Source: Vibrio chagasii (GTDB taxonomy: Bacteria > Pseudomonadota > Gammaproteobacteria > Enterobacterales > Vibrionaceae). From it: a stretch of DNA of 64,000 nt. Below are positions 17,655-26,149 of this stretch, one piece after another (positions within the stretch are counted from its first letter, which is position 1; every line of letters starts with the position of its first letter). Position numbers and translations under genes: made by a program. The stretch spans positions 930,001-994,000 of the forward strand of contig CP090851.1 of NCBI GenBank assembly GCA_041879415.1, written 5' to 3'. The notes under the pieces are model-generated. The model had not been told where the DNA came from and ran no database searches. It saw only the letters and a program-made list of their open reading frames with translations.

Positions 17655-20036
17655 ATGTCTCAACTTCCCATCGATAGCTATCAAAGTACTTTCCATCAAC
17701 AGATCGCCGATTCTCACCTTGTTGTAGAGGCTGAAACCGGTTCGGGTAAATCAACGCGCTTGCCAATTTGGGCATCTCAACATGGGCGTGTGCTGGTGGT
17801 TGAGCCAAGAAGAATCGCTTGTACCTCGCTAGCTAAGTTTCTAGCGAAAGAATCGGGTGAGAAGTTGGGCAGCAAAGTGGGTTACGCCATCAAGCTTGAA
17901 GCGCAATACAACGAGCAGACTGATGTAGTGTTTGTCACGCCCGGCATTGCCTTACGTTGGTTAGCGGAAGATGGACTAGCCGGGTTTGATGTGATTGTGG
18001 TGGATGAATTTCACGAAAGGCGTTGGGACATCGACTTGCTGGTGGCGATCCTCAAACAGAAGGCGAGCCATCGTTTGGTCATCACATCGGCAACCATCGA
18101 AGGGGAGCGTCTCGCTGATTATCTAAAAGCGAACAGGATCAGTTGTGAGGGGCGAACTTATCAGGTTGATATCGAGCACAGAGCAAATGAATCTAGAGCT
18201 TTGCCGGATAGTCGACATCTAGAGCAACGCATCGCTGAAGAAGTGAAGCATCAACTTATTGCATCGCACGGCGATATCTTGGTTTTCCTTCCGGGCAAGA
18301 AAGAGATTGTGCAGTGTGAGCAAGCGTTGGCAAAACATCCGGATCTGCAAGTTGTTAAATTGCATGCCTCGGTGAGTGACAAGGAGCGAGATCTCGCGCT
18401 ATCTGGTCGCAATGTGGCTAAGGACGATGGCGATGCTTTGCGTAAGGTTATTCTCGCGACTAACGTGGCTGAAACCTCGCTGACCATTCCCGATATTGGT
18501 GTGGTGATTGATTCGGGATTAGAGAGAAGAACCGTTCAGCGTAACGGCAGAACTACCTTGATGCTTAAATCCATATCTCGAGCGAGTGCCAAGCAGCGAG
18601 CGGGCCGTGCAGGTAGGGTAATGGACGGAGTTTGTATTCGTTTGTATGGCGAACATGCAGCATTAGAGCTAGTCACGCCACCAGAATTGCAGCGTGAAGA
18701 GCTGACTGAGCCGATGTTGGCGGCGGCATGCAGTGGTTTCACTTTGGAGAGTTTGTCTTTCCTCGATCCGATTCCAGAAAAGTCGCTACACAGCGCAACA
18801 CAAACCTTGCTGACGATGGAAGCGATTGGCGACGACCATCAAATTACCGAGCACGGAAAAAAGCTTTACCCGCTGCCGATTGATGCTTTGTATGCCGACA
18901 TTGTTACCCGTATTAAAACCAAAGCATTGAAAGAGGCGATGGTCGATCTAACGGCTGCATTGTCTGTCCCTGCTCGTTTATATCAGTTACCCAATAATGT
19001 TGAACATTTGGAAGCGCTCGTTCAGCAAGAAAAAGAGGGCTGTGATTTAACCTTGTTGATTCAGATTGTGCGTGGTCGCGATTATCCGCACCTTGAAATC
19101 GACCAACAAGCTTTGGCGGAAGCACAAGGGCTTGCCGAGCAAATGCGTGAAGTGTTTGAGCTTCCTCAGTTGGAAGTTGCGTCTCGCTATCAACGAACGG
19201 CCCTACTTGAAACCATCATTAAGCTGCATCCTGAGTTGGTGTTTGTACGTCGTTTAAAAAGAAGAGAGGCGTTTGCTAACGGGTCACTAGAGGTAGTACT
19301 TGGTCGACAAAATCGCTTTCCTGATAATGCGCAGGCTATGTTGGTGTTTGATACACACAGCCTTCCCGGGCGAGGAGTTAAGCAGACATTGACTCTCGCA
19401 ACGACCACAGCACCAATTGTGCTTGATCTGATGGTCGAAGCGGAACTTGGCGAATGGCAACAGGGCGAAACCGTGGTCAATGATGATGGTGTGTTTACCG
19501 AGATGGATTTGGTGTACGCAGGTCGCACAATCACGACAAAACTGGTTGCAGCAGAAGGTCAGTTGTCCTTAAAGCCTATCGTGGATCTGGTGGTAACTGG
19601 TACTCAGCTTCCTGGTTTTGCTGAGGCTCGCACTCGAGAGATCAAGCATTGGCAGCTGTACGTCAAACTTGGGCTGGATGAGCAAACCAAGTTTACCTCC
19701 GATATCGAGCAACTGAGTTTTGAATCGTGGTTTATTGAGCAGCTTGAAGTGCTAGGAGTTACTGATGTCACTGAGCTTGAAATGTTTGATGCCTCGGACA
19801 TTCCTTTTGAAGGTATCCCTAGTTGGCTATACACAGAGTTCGCTGAAAAGTACCCGTTCTCACTCACTCTTGCTGACTTGAACTTGGAGGTTGAGTACCT
19901 TGTCGGAAGAAAGCTGGTTTACGTTCATTATCAGTCGGGTAGTAGAAAATCGCCGCCGAAACGATGGGAGTTACCGACTTGGTCTGGCTGGCGTATTCAG
20001 TACAAAAAGGCGAGCCGAATTATTGATATAAAATAG
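17655..20036 (+). CDS. HrpB-like DEAH-family ATP-dependent helicase
   Basis: 793 aa SF2 helicase. Motif I EAETGSGKST (about residue 27), motif II DEFH, motif III SAT, TNVAETSLTIPD (V) and QRAGRAGR (VI, about 317-324), then the HA2/ratchet region. DEFH rather than DEAH is the HrpB signature. The C-terminal part (RGVKQTLTLATTTAP; SPPKRWELPTWSGWRIQYKKA) differs from what I remember of E. coli HrpB, so it may be a distinct subfamily. Presumed RNA helicase; its role is unknown. ATG at 17655. Confidence 0.85.
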   Translation: MSQLPIDSYQSTFHQQIADSHLVVEAETGSGKSTRLPIWASQHGRVLVVEPRRIACTSLAKFLAKESGEKLGSKVGYAIKLEAQYNEQTDVVFVTPGIALRWLAEDGLAGFDVIVVDEFHERRWDIDLLVAILKQKASHRLVITSATIEGERLADYLKANRISCEGRTYQVDIEHRANESRALPDSRHLEQRIAEEVKHQLIASHGDILVFLPGKKEIVQCEQALAKHPDLQVVKLHASVSDKERDLALSGRNVAKDDGDALRKVILATNVAETSLTIPDIGVVIDSGLERRTVQRNGRTTLMLKSISRASAKQRAGRAGRVMDGVCIRLYGEHAALELVTPPELQREELTEPMLAAACSGFTLESLSFLDPIPEKSLHSATQTLLTMEAIGDDHQITEHGKKLYPLPIDALYADIVTRIKTKALKEAMVDLTAALSVPARLYQLPNNVEHLEALVQQEKEGCDLTLLIQIVRGRDYPHLEIDQQALAEAQGLAEQMREVFELPQLEVASRYQRTALLETIIKLHPELVFVRRLKRREAFANGSLEVVLGRQNRFPDNAQAMLVFDTHSLPGRGVKQTLTLATTTAPIVLDLMVEAELGEWQQGETVVNDDGVFTEMDLVYAGRTITTKLVAAEGQLSLKPIVDLVVTGTQLPGFAEARTREIKHWQLYVKLGLDEQTKFTSDIEQLSFESWFIEQLEVLGVTDVTELEMFDASDIPFEGIPSWLYTEFAEKYPFSLTLADLNLEVEYLVGRKLVYVHYQSGSRKSPPKRWELPTWSGWRIQYKKASRIIDIK

Positions 20037-20239
20037 ATAGATAAGTTTTATCTTCAAAATATTAATCAAATAGGCGCATATATGATTTTTCAGTGGTGAT
20101 TATGTTACAAATTTGATTTTTATATGCCATTTTAACCAATCAAAAGGTCATAAAAGACCATTCTTCTATATCCTATTGCTATAAAGAAAGAGTTGATAGA
20201 TATTGAGTATATTGTGTTGCCAAAGTGTCGGGGGACATC

Positions 20240-20617
20240 ATGGATAATCAGAAAGAGACGCGTGTAGAGTTTGATTACACAACTTTTCTTGGCGCCTCGT
20301 GCAGTAAAAAATGGACTTTTCTGGAAGCACTTACCACAATCGCTCCAGTGTTCAGTACCGTTTGGCGAGACAGCATCAAAGAGCTAGCAAGCCCAGAAGA
20401 TCGCTTATGGCAAATGGCACTAAAATCGATGTCTACACGTAAAAGTGATGAATCGAACATCGTTACTTTGCTTAAGCTTGCCAAATTAGAAGGTATCAAT
20501 GAGCTCAAAGTAGTGATGCCATATTCTCTTGAAGAAGAGCAGATCGAGTACATCGAATCGCGTAGTCATTTAGTGATTGCAGGTAATACTGGAGAAGAGT
20601 TTACTATTCGACTGTAA
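20240..20617 (+). CDS. Conserved-looking hypothetical protein, 125 aa
   Basis: Start MDNQKETRVEFDY at 20240, with GGGGGA 8 nt upstream; a GTG at 20225 would overlap that site. Soluble, no TM or signal peptide, mixed alpha/beta: helix-rich middle (DRLWQMALKSMSTR...ESNIVTLLKLAKLEG) and a C-terminal beta part (ELKVVMPYSLEEEQIEYIE...IAGNTGEEFTIRL). I do not recognise the family. It has its own AT-rich promoter region and a strong terminator, so it is expressed alone. Confidence 0.7.
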   Translation: MDNQKETRVEFDYTTFLGASCSKKWTFLEALTTIAPVFSTVWRDSIKELASPEDRLWQMALKSMSTRKSDESNIVTLLKLAKLEGINELKVVMPYSLEEEQIEYIESRSHLVIAGNTGEEFTIRL

Positions 20618-20666
20618 GCCTTGTACCAGTGAGAGCGATGCTCAAACAAGACTGAAAACTACATCT

Positions 20667-20696
20667 AAAAAGGGCCTCAATGTTGAGGCCCTTTTT
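20667..20696. terminator. Bidirectional terminator between convergent genes
   Basis: Palindrome AAAAAGGGCCTCAA/TTGAGGCCCTTTTT with two loop bases; serves the 125-aa gene and purC. Confidence 0.9.
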
Positions 20697-20728
20697 GTAT
20701 CGTAACGGTGTTTAAATCAACATGATGA

Positions 20729-21832
20729 TTAATCGATTAACCCGTAGTCAGCACGCAATACGTCGATGATCTCTTGTTTAGGGTTTTCGCTCAGTACAAT
20801 CTCAGCGCCAGTAATCTTTGCTGCGATATCAAGGTAAGTGCGAGAAAGAGACATCAGTGCATCCAATGGCAATTCATTGTCACGCGCTAGCGCTTCACGT
20901 TCTGGCATACGCTCTTTATTCAGTAGAATATCGGCATCAGGGAAGTAGTTAAGTAGGAACTGACGGAAACCTTCTTTTGAGTTTTCAACGATGTTGCCAT
21001 TGTTGTATTGCTCTGTATCCCAGATACGAGATGAGTCAGGTGTGCCCACTTCGTCCATGTAGATAAGCTTCTCGTTACCTTGTGCATCGTTCACGTAACC
21101 AAACTCAAACTTGGTATCAACGAAGGTTTGATCGACTTTTTCTAGTGCGTCACTGATGACGTTAAAGCCTTCTTTCAATAGCTTCTCGTAGTGCGCGATA
21201 TCGCTCTCTTGTGAGAAGTTAAATGCTGCAAAGTTATCTTGGATGTTCTGACGCGTGATGTTTACATCGTCCGCTTCTGGTACACCAGGAATGCCTTTCA
21301 AAATACCTTTAGTTGAAGGAGTGATAAGAAGCTCCGGTAGTTTCTTATCTTTCTCTAGACCTTCTGGCATTTCGATACCACAGAATTCACGCTCACCATT
21401 TGCGTAAGCGCGCCACATAGAACCTGTGATGTATTGACGACAAATCGCCTCAATCATTACTGGGCGAGCTTTTTGTACAATCCATACGAATGGGTGAGGG
21501 ATATCAAGAATGTGGCTGTCAGCAAGCCCGTTGTCTTTAAAAAGCTTGAACCAATGGTTAGAAATAGCATTAAGCGCTGCGCCTTTGCCAGGAACACCTT
21601 TCAGGTTGCCTTCACCACGCCAGATACAATCAAATGCAGAGATACGGTCACTGATCACCATGATAGCTAAAGGAGCATCAGGTGCTACGTCGTAGCCTTT
21701 CTCTTTAATTAGTCGTTGGCTATCTTCTTCAGTTAACCAGTAAACCGAACGAACCTTGCCACTGTGGACAGGTTTATCAGTGCGGATTGGGAGGTCATCA
21801 TTTACGGCAAGAACTTGATCAGCGAGGCTCAT
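20729..21832 (-). CDS. purC: SAICAR synthase (phosphoribosylaminoimidazole-succinocarboxamide synthase)
   Basis: 367 aa, the long form seen in vibrios rather than the 237-aa E. coli form. ATP-dependent condensation of CAIR with aspartate in purine synthesis. Motifs: [11 protein letters not shown] (phosphate loop), [47 protein letters not shown] and [12 protein letters not shown] (the conserved D-E-[IVL]-xTPDxSR). A PurR box stands about 100 bp upstream, so repression by PurR with hypoxanthine/guanine is expected. Confidence 0.96.
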   Translation of the reverse strand: MSLADQVLAVNDDLPIRTDKPVHSGKVRSVYWLTEEDSQRLIKEKGYDVAPDAPLAIMVISDRISAFDCIWRGEGNLKGVPGKGAALNAISNHWFKLFKDNGLADSHILDIPHPFVWIVQKARPVMIEAICRQYITGSMWRAYANGEREFCGIEMPEGLEKDKKLPELLITPSTKGILKGIPGVPEADDVNITRQNIQDNFAAFNFSQESDIAHYEKLLKEGFNVISDALEKVDQTFVDTKFEFGYVNDAQGNEKLIYMDEVGTPDSSRIWDTEQYNNGNIVENSKEGFRQFLLNYFPDADILLNKERMPEREALARDNELPLDALMSLSRTYLDIAAKITGAEIVLSENPKQEIIDVLRADYGLID

Positions 21833-21910
21833 TTAGACATTCCTATCTTTTATCAAACGTCATACAGAGAAGTGCAATGTGCACATGATTAGACGGGCAT
21901 TATACCCAAT

Positions 21911-21947
21911 CTAACGTTTGCTTCCAGAGAAAAAGCAAACGTTTGCT
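21911..21947 (-). promoter_or_regulatory. PurR operator(s) of purC
   Basis: AGCAAACGTTTGCT at 21934-21947 is a perfect palindrome matching the PurR core GCAAACGTTTGC. A second AACGTTTGCT half-match lies at 21913-21922, with one intact side only. Confidence 0.88.
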
Positions 21948-21965
21948 AAATCTACTGTTCAAATA

Positions 21966-22017
21966 AAAACCCCTGCCTAACTATCCTCCAAATTTAAGGC
22001 GAATCGTAGGGCAGGGG
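21966..22017 (-). terminator. Likely terminator of sulA
   Basis: CCCCTGCCTA near 21970 pairs with TAGGGCAGGGG near 22007 (one bulge, long loop). On the minus strand the stem is followed by TTTTTATTT. Confidence 0.6.
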
Positions 22018-22069
22018 AAGGCAGTATATTTGGACTATATTACTGAGCTATCTAGTAGAGCGATGTTGC

Positions 22070-22477
22070 TTAGTGAATGCGCTCGGAGTTCGCATCCATG
22101 AAGAAAACCTCACATTGGAAACGCATACCTAATGTTTTTAAGTATTGTTGGCTAAATTGATCAATTGACGCGCTAGCAACGATCGCACTCGCATTCTTAG
22201 AGCGGATTGCTTTCTCTACTGTTTCAGCTTCGGTCATTTGGTGAGAAGCTTTCATATGAATAACGCGGTCGCAGCATACGTTATGTTTCTGCAGTTGCTT
22301 AGCAGATGGTCTTGGTGTTTGAGCCGTAAATAGTAGCCATTGATGTTGGTTGGACAGCAACGCCATTTTTGCAAATAACGCTTCATCAGTTGAATGATGA
22401 GCTGAGCGAGAAGCTGATGCAAATGCGCCGTGAATTAGCGGGCTAGAGTGTTGTGCTTTAACGTGTGCTTGAATCAT
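22070..22477 (-). CDS. sulA: SOS cell-division inhibitor SulA
   Basis: 135 aa. SulA-family protein that blocks FtsZ polymerisation during the SOS response; the segment HQWLLFTAQTPRPSAKQLQ, then VCCDRVIHMKA, matches the RecA-like SulA fold (WxxxTxPxRPSxxWLxxxGL in E. coli). The strongest support is a perfect LexA box 22 bp before the start. ATG at 22477 with AAGGA upstream. Confidence 0.88.
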   Translation of the reverse strand: MIQAHVKAQHSSPLIHGAFASASRSAHHSTDEALFAKMALLSNQHQWLLFTAQTPRPSAKQLQKHNVCCDRVIHMKASHQMTEAETVEKAIRSKNASAIVASASIDQFSQQYLKTLGMRFQCEVFFMDANSERIH

Positions 22478-22498
22478 TTTGCTGTCCTTATATACATG

Positions 22499-22514
22499 CT
22501 GTATGTGTATACAG
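22499..22514 (-). promoter_or_regulatory. LexA box of sulA
   Basis: CTGTATGTGTATACAG: exact CTG-N10-CAG with the TA-rich core of the gammaproteobacterial SOS box, 22 bp upstream of the sulA ATG. Confidence 0.92.
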
Positions 22515-22675
22515 TAGTTTTTGTTGCTTATAAGATCAAGCGTTTTTTGCGGGATTATTGGACGATTTCTTATGTTGAAATGATATTTTGGTAATTAAGA
22601 TGTTGAAATTATTAGATAAATTAAATTTGAATGATTTTTCTATTTTGTCTCAGAAATGGAAAAAAATGTGAGCTT

Positions 22676-22728
22676 TATACAGGTGTATACAGTAGTTTTC
22701 TGTCAAAACCACTGTATACACCTGTATA
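22676..22728. repeat. 53-bp near-perfect hairpin with SOS-box-like arms
   Basis: 24-bp arms (23 of 24 positions pair) flank a 5-nt CTGTC loop. Each arm contains TATACAGGTGTATACAGT or its complement. The 17-bp string GTGTATACAGTAGTTTT in the left arm also occurs at 22505-22521, over the sulA LexA box. No T-run directly follows. Confidence 0.85.
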
Positions 22729-22816
22729 GAAGATAAGAAGATAAGAAGATAAGAAGATAAGAAGATAAGAAGATAAGAAGATAAGAAGATAAGAAGATAA
22801 GAAGATAAGAAGATAA
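22729..22816. repeat. Eleven exact copies of an 8-bp unit (GAAGATAA)
   Basis: 88 bp without a single mismatch, starting the base after the 53-bp hairpin and ending before the terminator of the 62-aa gene. Typical of a slippage-prone VNTR. Not coding on either strand. Confidence 0.95.
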
Positions 22817-22827
22817 ACGCTGGACAC

Positions 22828-22850
22828 AAAAAAAGCGCCTAAGGCGCTTT
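22828..22850 (-). terminator. Terminator of the 62-aa gene
   Basis: AAAGCGCC/GGCGCTTT stem with a TAA loop, followed on the minus strand by a run of T. Confidence 0.85.
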
Positions 22851-22871
22851 CTTATATTTCAACGGTGTAGC

Positions 22872-23060
22872 TTATCTCAGTGTTGCTTGGGAGAGTTTTG
22901 CTCTCATTTCCATCTCACCAATATTGAACTGGCGAACATCCATGGTCGCGATATCATTGCAGTCTTTACATGCATGATGGCACTTACCATCTAGGTAGTC
23001 GTGCTTTTTTACTAGGCTTGGCTTTTTGCACCAATCACAAACGCCTTCTATTGTGAACAT
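22872..23060 (-). CDS. Small Cys-rich, probably zinc-binding protein
   Basis: 62 aa beginning MFTIEGVCDWCKKPSLVKKH; CDWC near residue 8 and CHHACKDC near 27 give four or five Cys plus His, consistent with a single zinc ribbon. GAGGAGAG precedes the ATG and a CACCTG/CAGGTG hairpin (about 23071-23089) sits just before that site, which could affect translation. Family not recognised. Confidence 0.75.
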   Translation of the reverse strand: MFTIEGVCDWCKKPSLVKKHDYLDGKCHHACKDCNDIATMDVRQFNIGEMEMRAKLSQATLR

Positions 23061-23225
23061 ATTCTCTCCTCACCTGTTTAAGTCAGGTGTATTTTCGGCG
23101 CAAATTATGACACAACAGAGACCTATTAGTTAATAGTTTGTTACTCGTTTTTGAGAGGGTGATCGATTGCAACACCAATAAAATCGATATCTCTGTGAGA
23201 TGGAAAGATAAAGGTGTGTAATTGT

Positions 23226-24314
23226 TTACGATTTCGTAACACTTTGTAAGATGGTTTTTAGCGCGCTGTTCAAACGTTTCATTTCTTCATCACATCCTTG
23301 ACCATCAGGGTGATAAATTTTCGATAGTTGTTTATATCTCACCTTAATGCTTTTCTGGTTAGGAATAGAACTCGGCGTGTAGCCAAATAGCGCACAAGCT
23401 AGCTGTAAATTGTTCGAACTTTTTGGGCCTTTTTGTTTCTTCAGTTCGTTGAACATGGTCTGCAATTGACGCTTTTGCTGCTTAATGGTGCGGTTCTTTT
23501 CGCTCAGTTGAGTTTCGAGCACCTGCTTCTGCGTTCCCAAGTCACTGGATTTCAGAATCTCTCTTTTTCGCGAGATCACCAGAGTCGAGCCGATACTCAC
23601 GATAACAATCAGTAACGCCAATGCCGTACCAATCATATAGTCAGAGCCACTTAGGTTAGAGCTGAAGAGATTAGAACTGGAGAGGTTAGATTGCACTTGG
23701 TTAGATTGTATTTGCTGAGGCAACCCCTGACTGTTGTTTATTTCAGAGCCGTTACCCTCGTCGAGCTGCTCGATTGAAGAGATCTGTTTTGCACGTTGTT
23801 GATTGAACTGTGCTTCAAGAACACGGTTGTAGCCATCTTCTGCGTCTGGGTTGTCTGGTAATGCTGCTTCATACCAAAGTTGTGCCGCGTCTAGCGGGCT
23901 GAGTAGCTCACGTTCTGAGGAAGATTCGTAGAGCTTGGCGATTTCTACTGTCGCTCGCTTGTTCCCTTGCAATGCGGCTTTGATAAACCATTCCAAGGCC
24001 AATTTGTTGTCGGGTTTTCCATCCGTTCCTGCCAAGTAAAGTTCAGCCAATCTAAACTGTGCATTCGCATTGCCGTTTTCCGCGGATTGTGAATACCAAT
24101 AGAATGCATCATCGATGTTCTGAGGGACGCCAACTCCTAGTTCATACGCCTGTGCCAATTGATATTGTGATACTGAATCTTTAGGTGATGAATCTGCTGC
24201 GTTACTTTCTTCACTTTTATTTGCCGCGTGGGCGAGGGAGGAAAGCAATAAAACAAGGCTCAGAAGCAGAGGTCTCAGGGGCGATGGTGATCGAAAATTG
24301 GATAGGAAAAGCAA
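23226..24314 (-). CDS. Sel1-repeat, membrane-anchored J-domain protein
   Basis: 362 aa. TTG start (no ATG, GTG or other Met until the TM helix). N-terminal signal sequence (PLLLSLVLLLSSLAHA), three Sel1-like repeats (about residues 45-155; YQLAQAYELGVGVPQNIDDA, AQFRLAELYLAGTDG, ATVEIAKLYESS), a Ser/Asn-rich spacer (SNLSSSNLFSSNLSGS), a TM helix near 225-248, a cytoplasmic coiled coil (about 258-295) and a C-terminal J domain with the HPD motif (IYHPDGQGC). The layout puts the Sel1 part in the periplasm and J domain in the cytoplasm, so it may recruit DnaK to the membrane. Confidence 0.85.
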   Translation of the reverse strand: MLFLSNFRSPSPLRPLLLSLVLLLSSLAHAANKSEESNAADSSPKDSVSQYQLAQAYELGVGVPQNIDDAFYWYSQSAENGNANAQFRLAELYLAGTDGKPDNKLALEWFIKAALQGNKRATVEIAKLYESSSERELLSPLDAAQLWYEAALPDNPDAEDGYNRVLEAQFNQQRAKQISSIEQLDEGNGSEINNSQGLPQQIQSNQVQSNLSSSNLFSSNLSGSDYMIGTALALLIVIVSIGSTLVISRKREILKSSDLGTQKQVLETQLSEKNRTIKQQKRQLQTMFNELKKQKGPKSSNNLQLACALFGYTPSSIPNQKSIKVRYKQLSKIYHPDGQGCDEEMKRLNSALKTILQSVTKS

Positions 24315-24379
24315 AAGATAAGTCTCGTAAAAAGCCCAGTGCCGATATCAGTATCAAGACGCTATTTAGTGAACAATAA

Positions 24380-24410
24380 AGTCGTACAGCTTTAAATAAG
24401 CTATACGACT
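24380..24410 (-). terminator. Terminator of the OmpA-family lipoprotein gene
   Basis: AGTCGTACAGCTT/AAGCTATACGACT, one mismatch, 5-nt loop, then TTTATTG on the minus strand. Confidence 0.75.
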
Positions 24411-24468
24411 GACAAGCCACTATATAGCGGTTATTTCAATAGATAAAGGAGACTGGGCTTTAATCGTG

Positions 24469-25134
24469 CTACTTAAGTGGCAAGATTTGAATCTCTACGC
24501 GACGGTTACAAGCACGGCCTTGAGACGTGTTGTTGTCACATAGAGGGTAACGCTCACCGTTACCACGTGCAATGGCACGGCCTGCAGCGACATCTTGAGA
24601 GATCAAGAATGCACGAACAGATTCAGCACGGCGCTCAGAAAGGATTTGGTTAGTCGACTCACTGCCAGTGCTGTCAGTGTGACCTTCGATCACTAGGCTA
24701 GTGTCTGGGTATTCAACTAGGATACTAGCAACGCCACGAAGTGTGTTGTGAATGCTTGATTCAAGCGCGTAAGAACCAGAATCGAAACCGATGCCGTTTT
24801 CAAGGCGAAGTAGAAGTTGGTTTTCGCCAACACGCTCTACCTGAACACCAGAGTTCATCAACTCTTCACGAAGTGCAGCTTCTTGTCGGTCAAAGTAGTA
24901 ACCAATACCACCGCCAACAGCAGCACCACCGGCAGCACCAATAAGAGCACGTTTACCACGGTCTTTAGAGTCACCGGTAGCAGCACCAGCAACGGCACCA
25001 GCGATTGCACCAATTAGAGCGCCTTGAGTTGCAGAGTTAGTCTCAGATTCGCCAGTAGTAGCGTTTTGGCGTTGAGTTGCCTGACAACCCGTAAGTGCGA
25101 CAGTAAGCGCTAGGGCTAGTGTGATTTTTTTCAA
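24469..25134 (-). CDS. OmpA-family outer-membrane lipoprotein (YiaD-like)
   Basis: 221 aa from a TTG at 25134 (GGAGAAAATACG upstream); the frame starting at 25164 would spoil the signal peptide. Lipoprotein signal with lipobox LTGC near residue 17-20, glycine-zipper segments (GALIGAIAGAVAGAATG; ALIGAAGGAAVGGGIGYY) and a C-terminal OmpA peptidoglycan-binding domain (LVIEGHTDSTGSESTNQILS, SERRAESV, ARGNGERYPLCDN, NRRVEI). Resembles E. coli YiaD. Anchors outer membrane to cell wall. Confidence 0.92.
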   Translation of the reverse strand: MKKITLALALTVALTGCQATQRQNATTGESETNSATQGALIGAIAGAVAGAATGDSKDRGKRALIGAAGGAAVGGGIGYYFDRQEAALREELMNSGVQVERVGENQLLLRLENGIGFDSGSYALESSIHNTLRGVASILVEYPDTSLVIEGHTDSTGSESTNQILSERRAESVRAFLISQDVAAGRAIARGNGERYPLCDNNTSQGRACNRRVEIQILPLK

Positions 25135-25250
25135 CGTATTTTCTCCATCATGTACTTCTGTCAAACGTATGGATTACGAATGACAAACATATAGTCCTAT
25201 AGGTCCTATTGATGGTTTTTATCAATACGCTGAAGCAATGTAAAGAAGCT

Positions 25251-25940
25251 CTATGATTTAGATATCTTTTTAGGTGCCTGTGCACCGGCAACTGGTCGAT
25301 TAACAGACAATTTACGACCTTTCTTCAAACCAACCTCGTAATCAGCAGTGAGATTTTTCATCGCCTCTTTAAGCTGTTGTTTGAAGGTTTCGCGGTCGAT
25401 ATTTTTGAACTCTTTATCGATGTAGTTATTGATCTTGTTGTTCGACTCTTCGTCTGGCGTGATCGTTGGTAGCTTCTCAAGTGCGCCTTCAACCCAACCT
25501 GATACAAATGAATTTACGCGACGGGTTACTTCTAATGTACCCGTACCAGACCCCGCAAAGCTGTTACGAAACTGGCCGGTATGCTCATTGAGTTCACGGT
25601 AGATGATATCGAAAGCAAAGGCTGCAAAGATGGCACGATCGGCTTCACCGATGAACTCTACGCGTTTAAGGCCTTTGTGGTTGAGCAGCACAGCTTCTAC
25701 GCCGAACTTAGTATTAATACCACGAATAACACGAAGCAGTGTTGAACTGATATTTGCGGGTAATAGGTGCGTGGATTGAGTCTTGCCCATCTTGATAAAT
25801 TCAATATCGTCTTTCTCAAGACCATATTTCAGCATCAAGTTATGCGCCATTTTGATTGCATTGGCAGCTTCGTTGACGTTAGCAGAATTACCAAGCTCAA
25901 GACACTTAGCTATTTTCTTTAGGGCTTTTTTCTTATCCAT
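25251..25940 (-). CDS. DUF2786 domain protein
   Basis: 229 aa. The N-terminal DUF2786 segment (KKIAKCLELGNSANVNEAAN, about residues 6-45, with AxxLMLKYGL) is characteristic. The middle is basic and the C-terminus (KGRKLSVNRPVAGAQAPKK) is Lys/Arg-rich. DUF2786 proteins are common in phages and accessory regions; function is unknown. Confidence 0.85.
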   Translation of the reverse strand: MDKKKALKKIAKCLELGNSANVNEAANAIKMAHNLMLKYGLEKDDIEFIKMGKTQSTHLLPANISSTLLRVIRGINTKFGVEAVLLNHKGLKRVEFIGEADRAIFAAFAFDIIYRELNEHTGQFRNSFAGSGTGTLEVTRRVNSFVSGWVEGALEKLPTITPDEESNNKINNYIDKEFKNIDRETFKQQLKEAMKNLTADYEVGLKKGRKLSVNRPVAGAQAPKKISKS

Positions 25941-26080
25941 CGACTACTTAATCATTACCGCAAATTTTGAAAAGTCCGACATTTTACATGTTTTGGCGGG
26001 CAACAGAAAGCAAAACTCACTCTGTGGGCGAGTTGGGTTGGTAACAATTAATTAAGCAAAACGGACTTTGGAGCAGAAAT

Positions 26081-26110
26081 AAAAACGCCATCAAGAGGAT
26101 AGATGGCGTT
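26081..26110 (-). terminator. Terminator of the DUF3334 gene
   Basis: AACGCCATC/GATGGCGTT 9-bp stem, 9-nt loop, followed on the minus strand by TTTATTTC. Confidence 0.8.
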
Positions 26111-26149
26111 CGTGACACGGTTTTTTAGAATGACTAGAGCATTCGCAAA

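Noticed and set aside
22676..22816. CRISPR array
   Set aside because: Units are 8 bp and contiguous with no spacers; the 53-bp palindrome occurs once.
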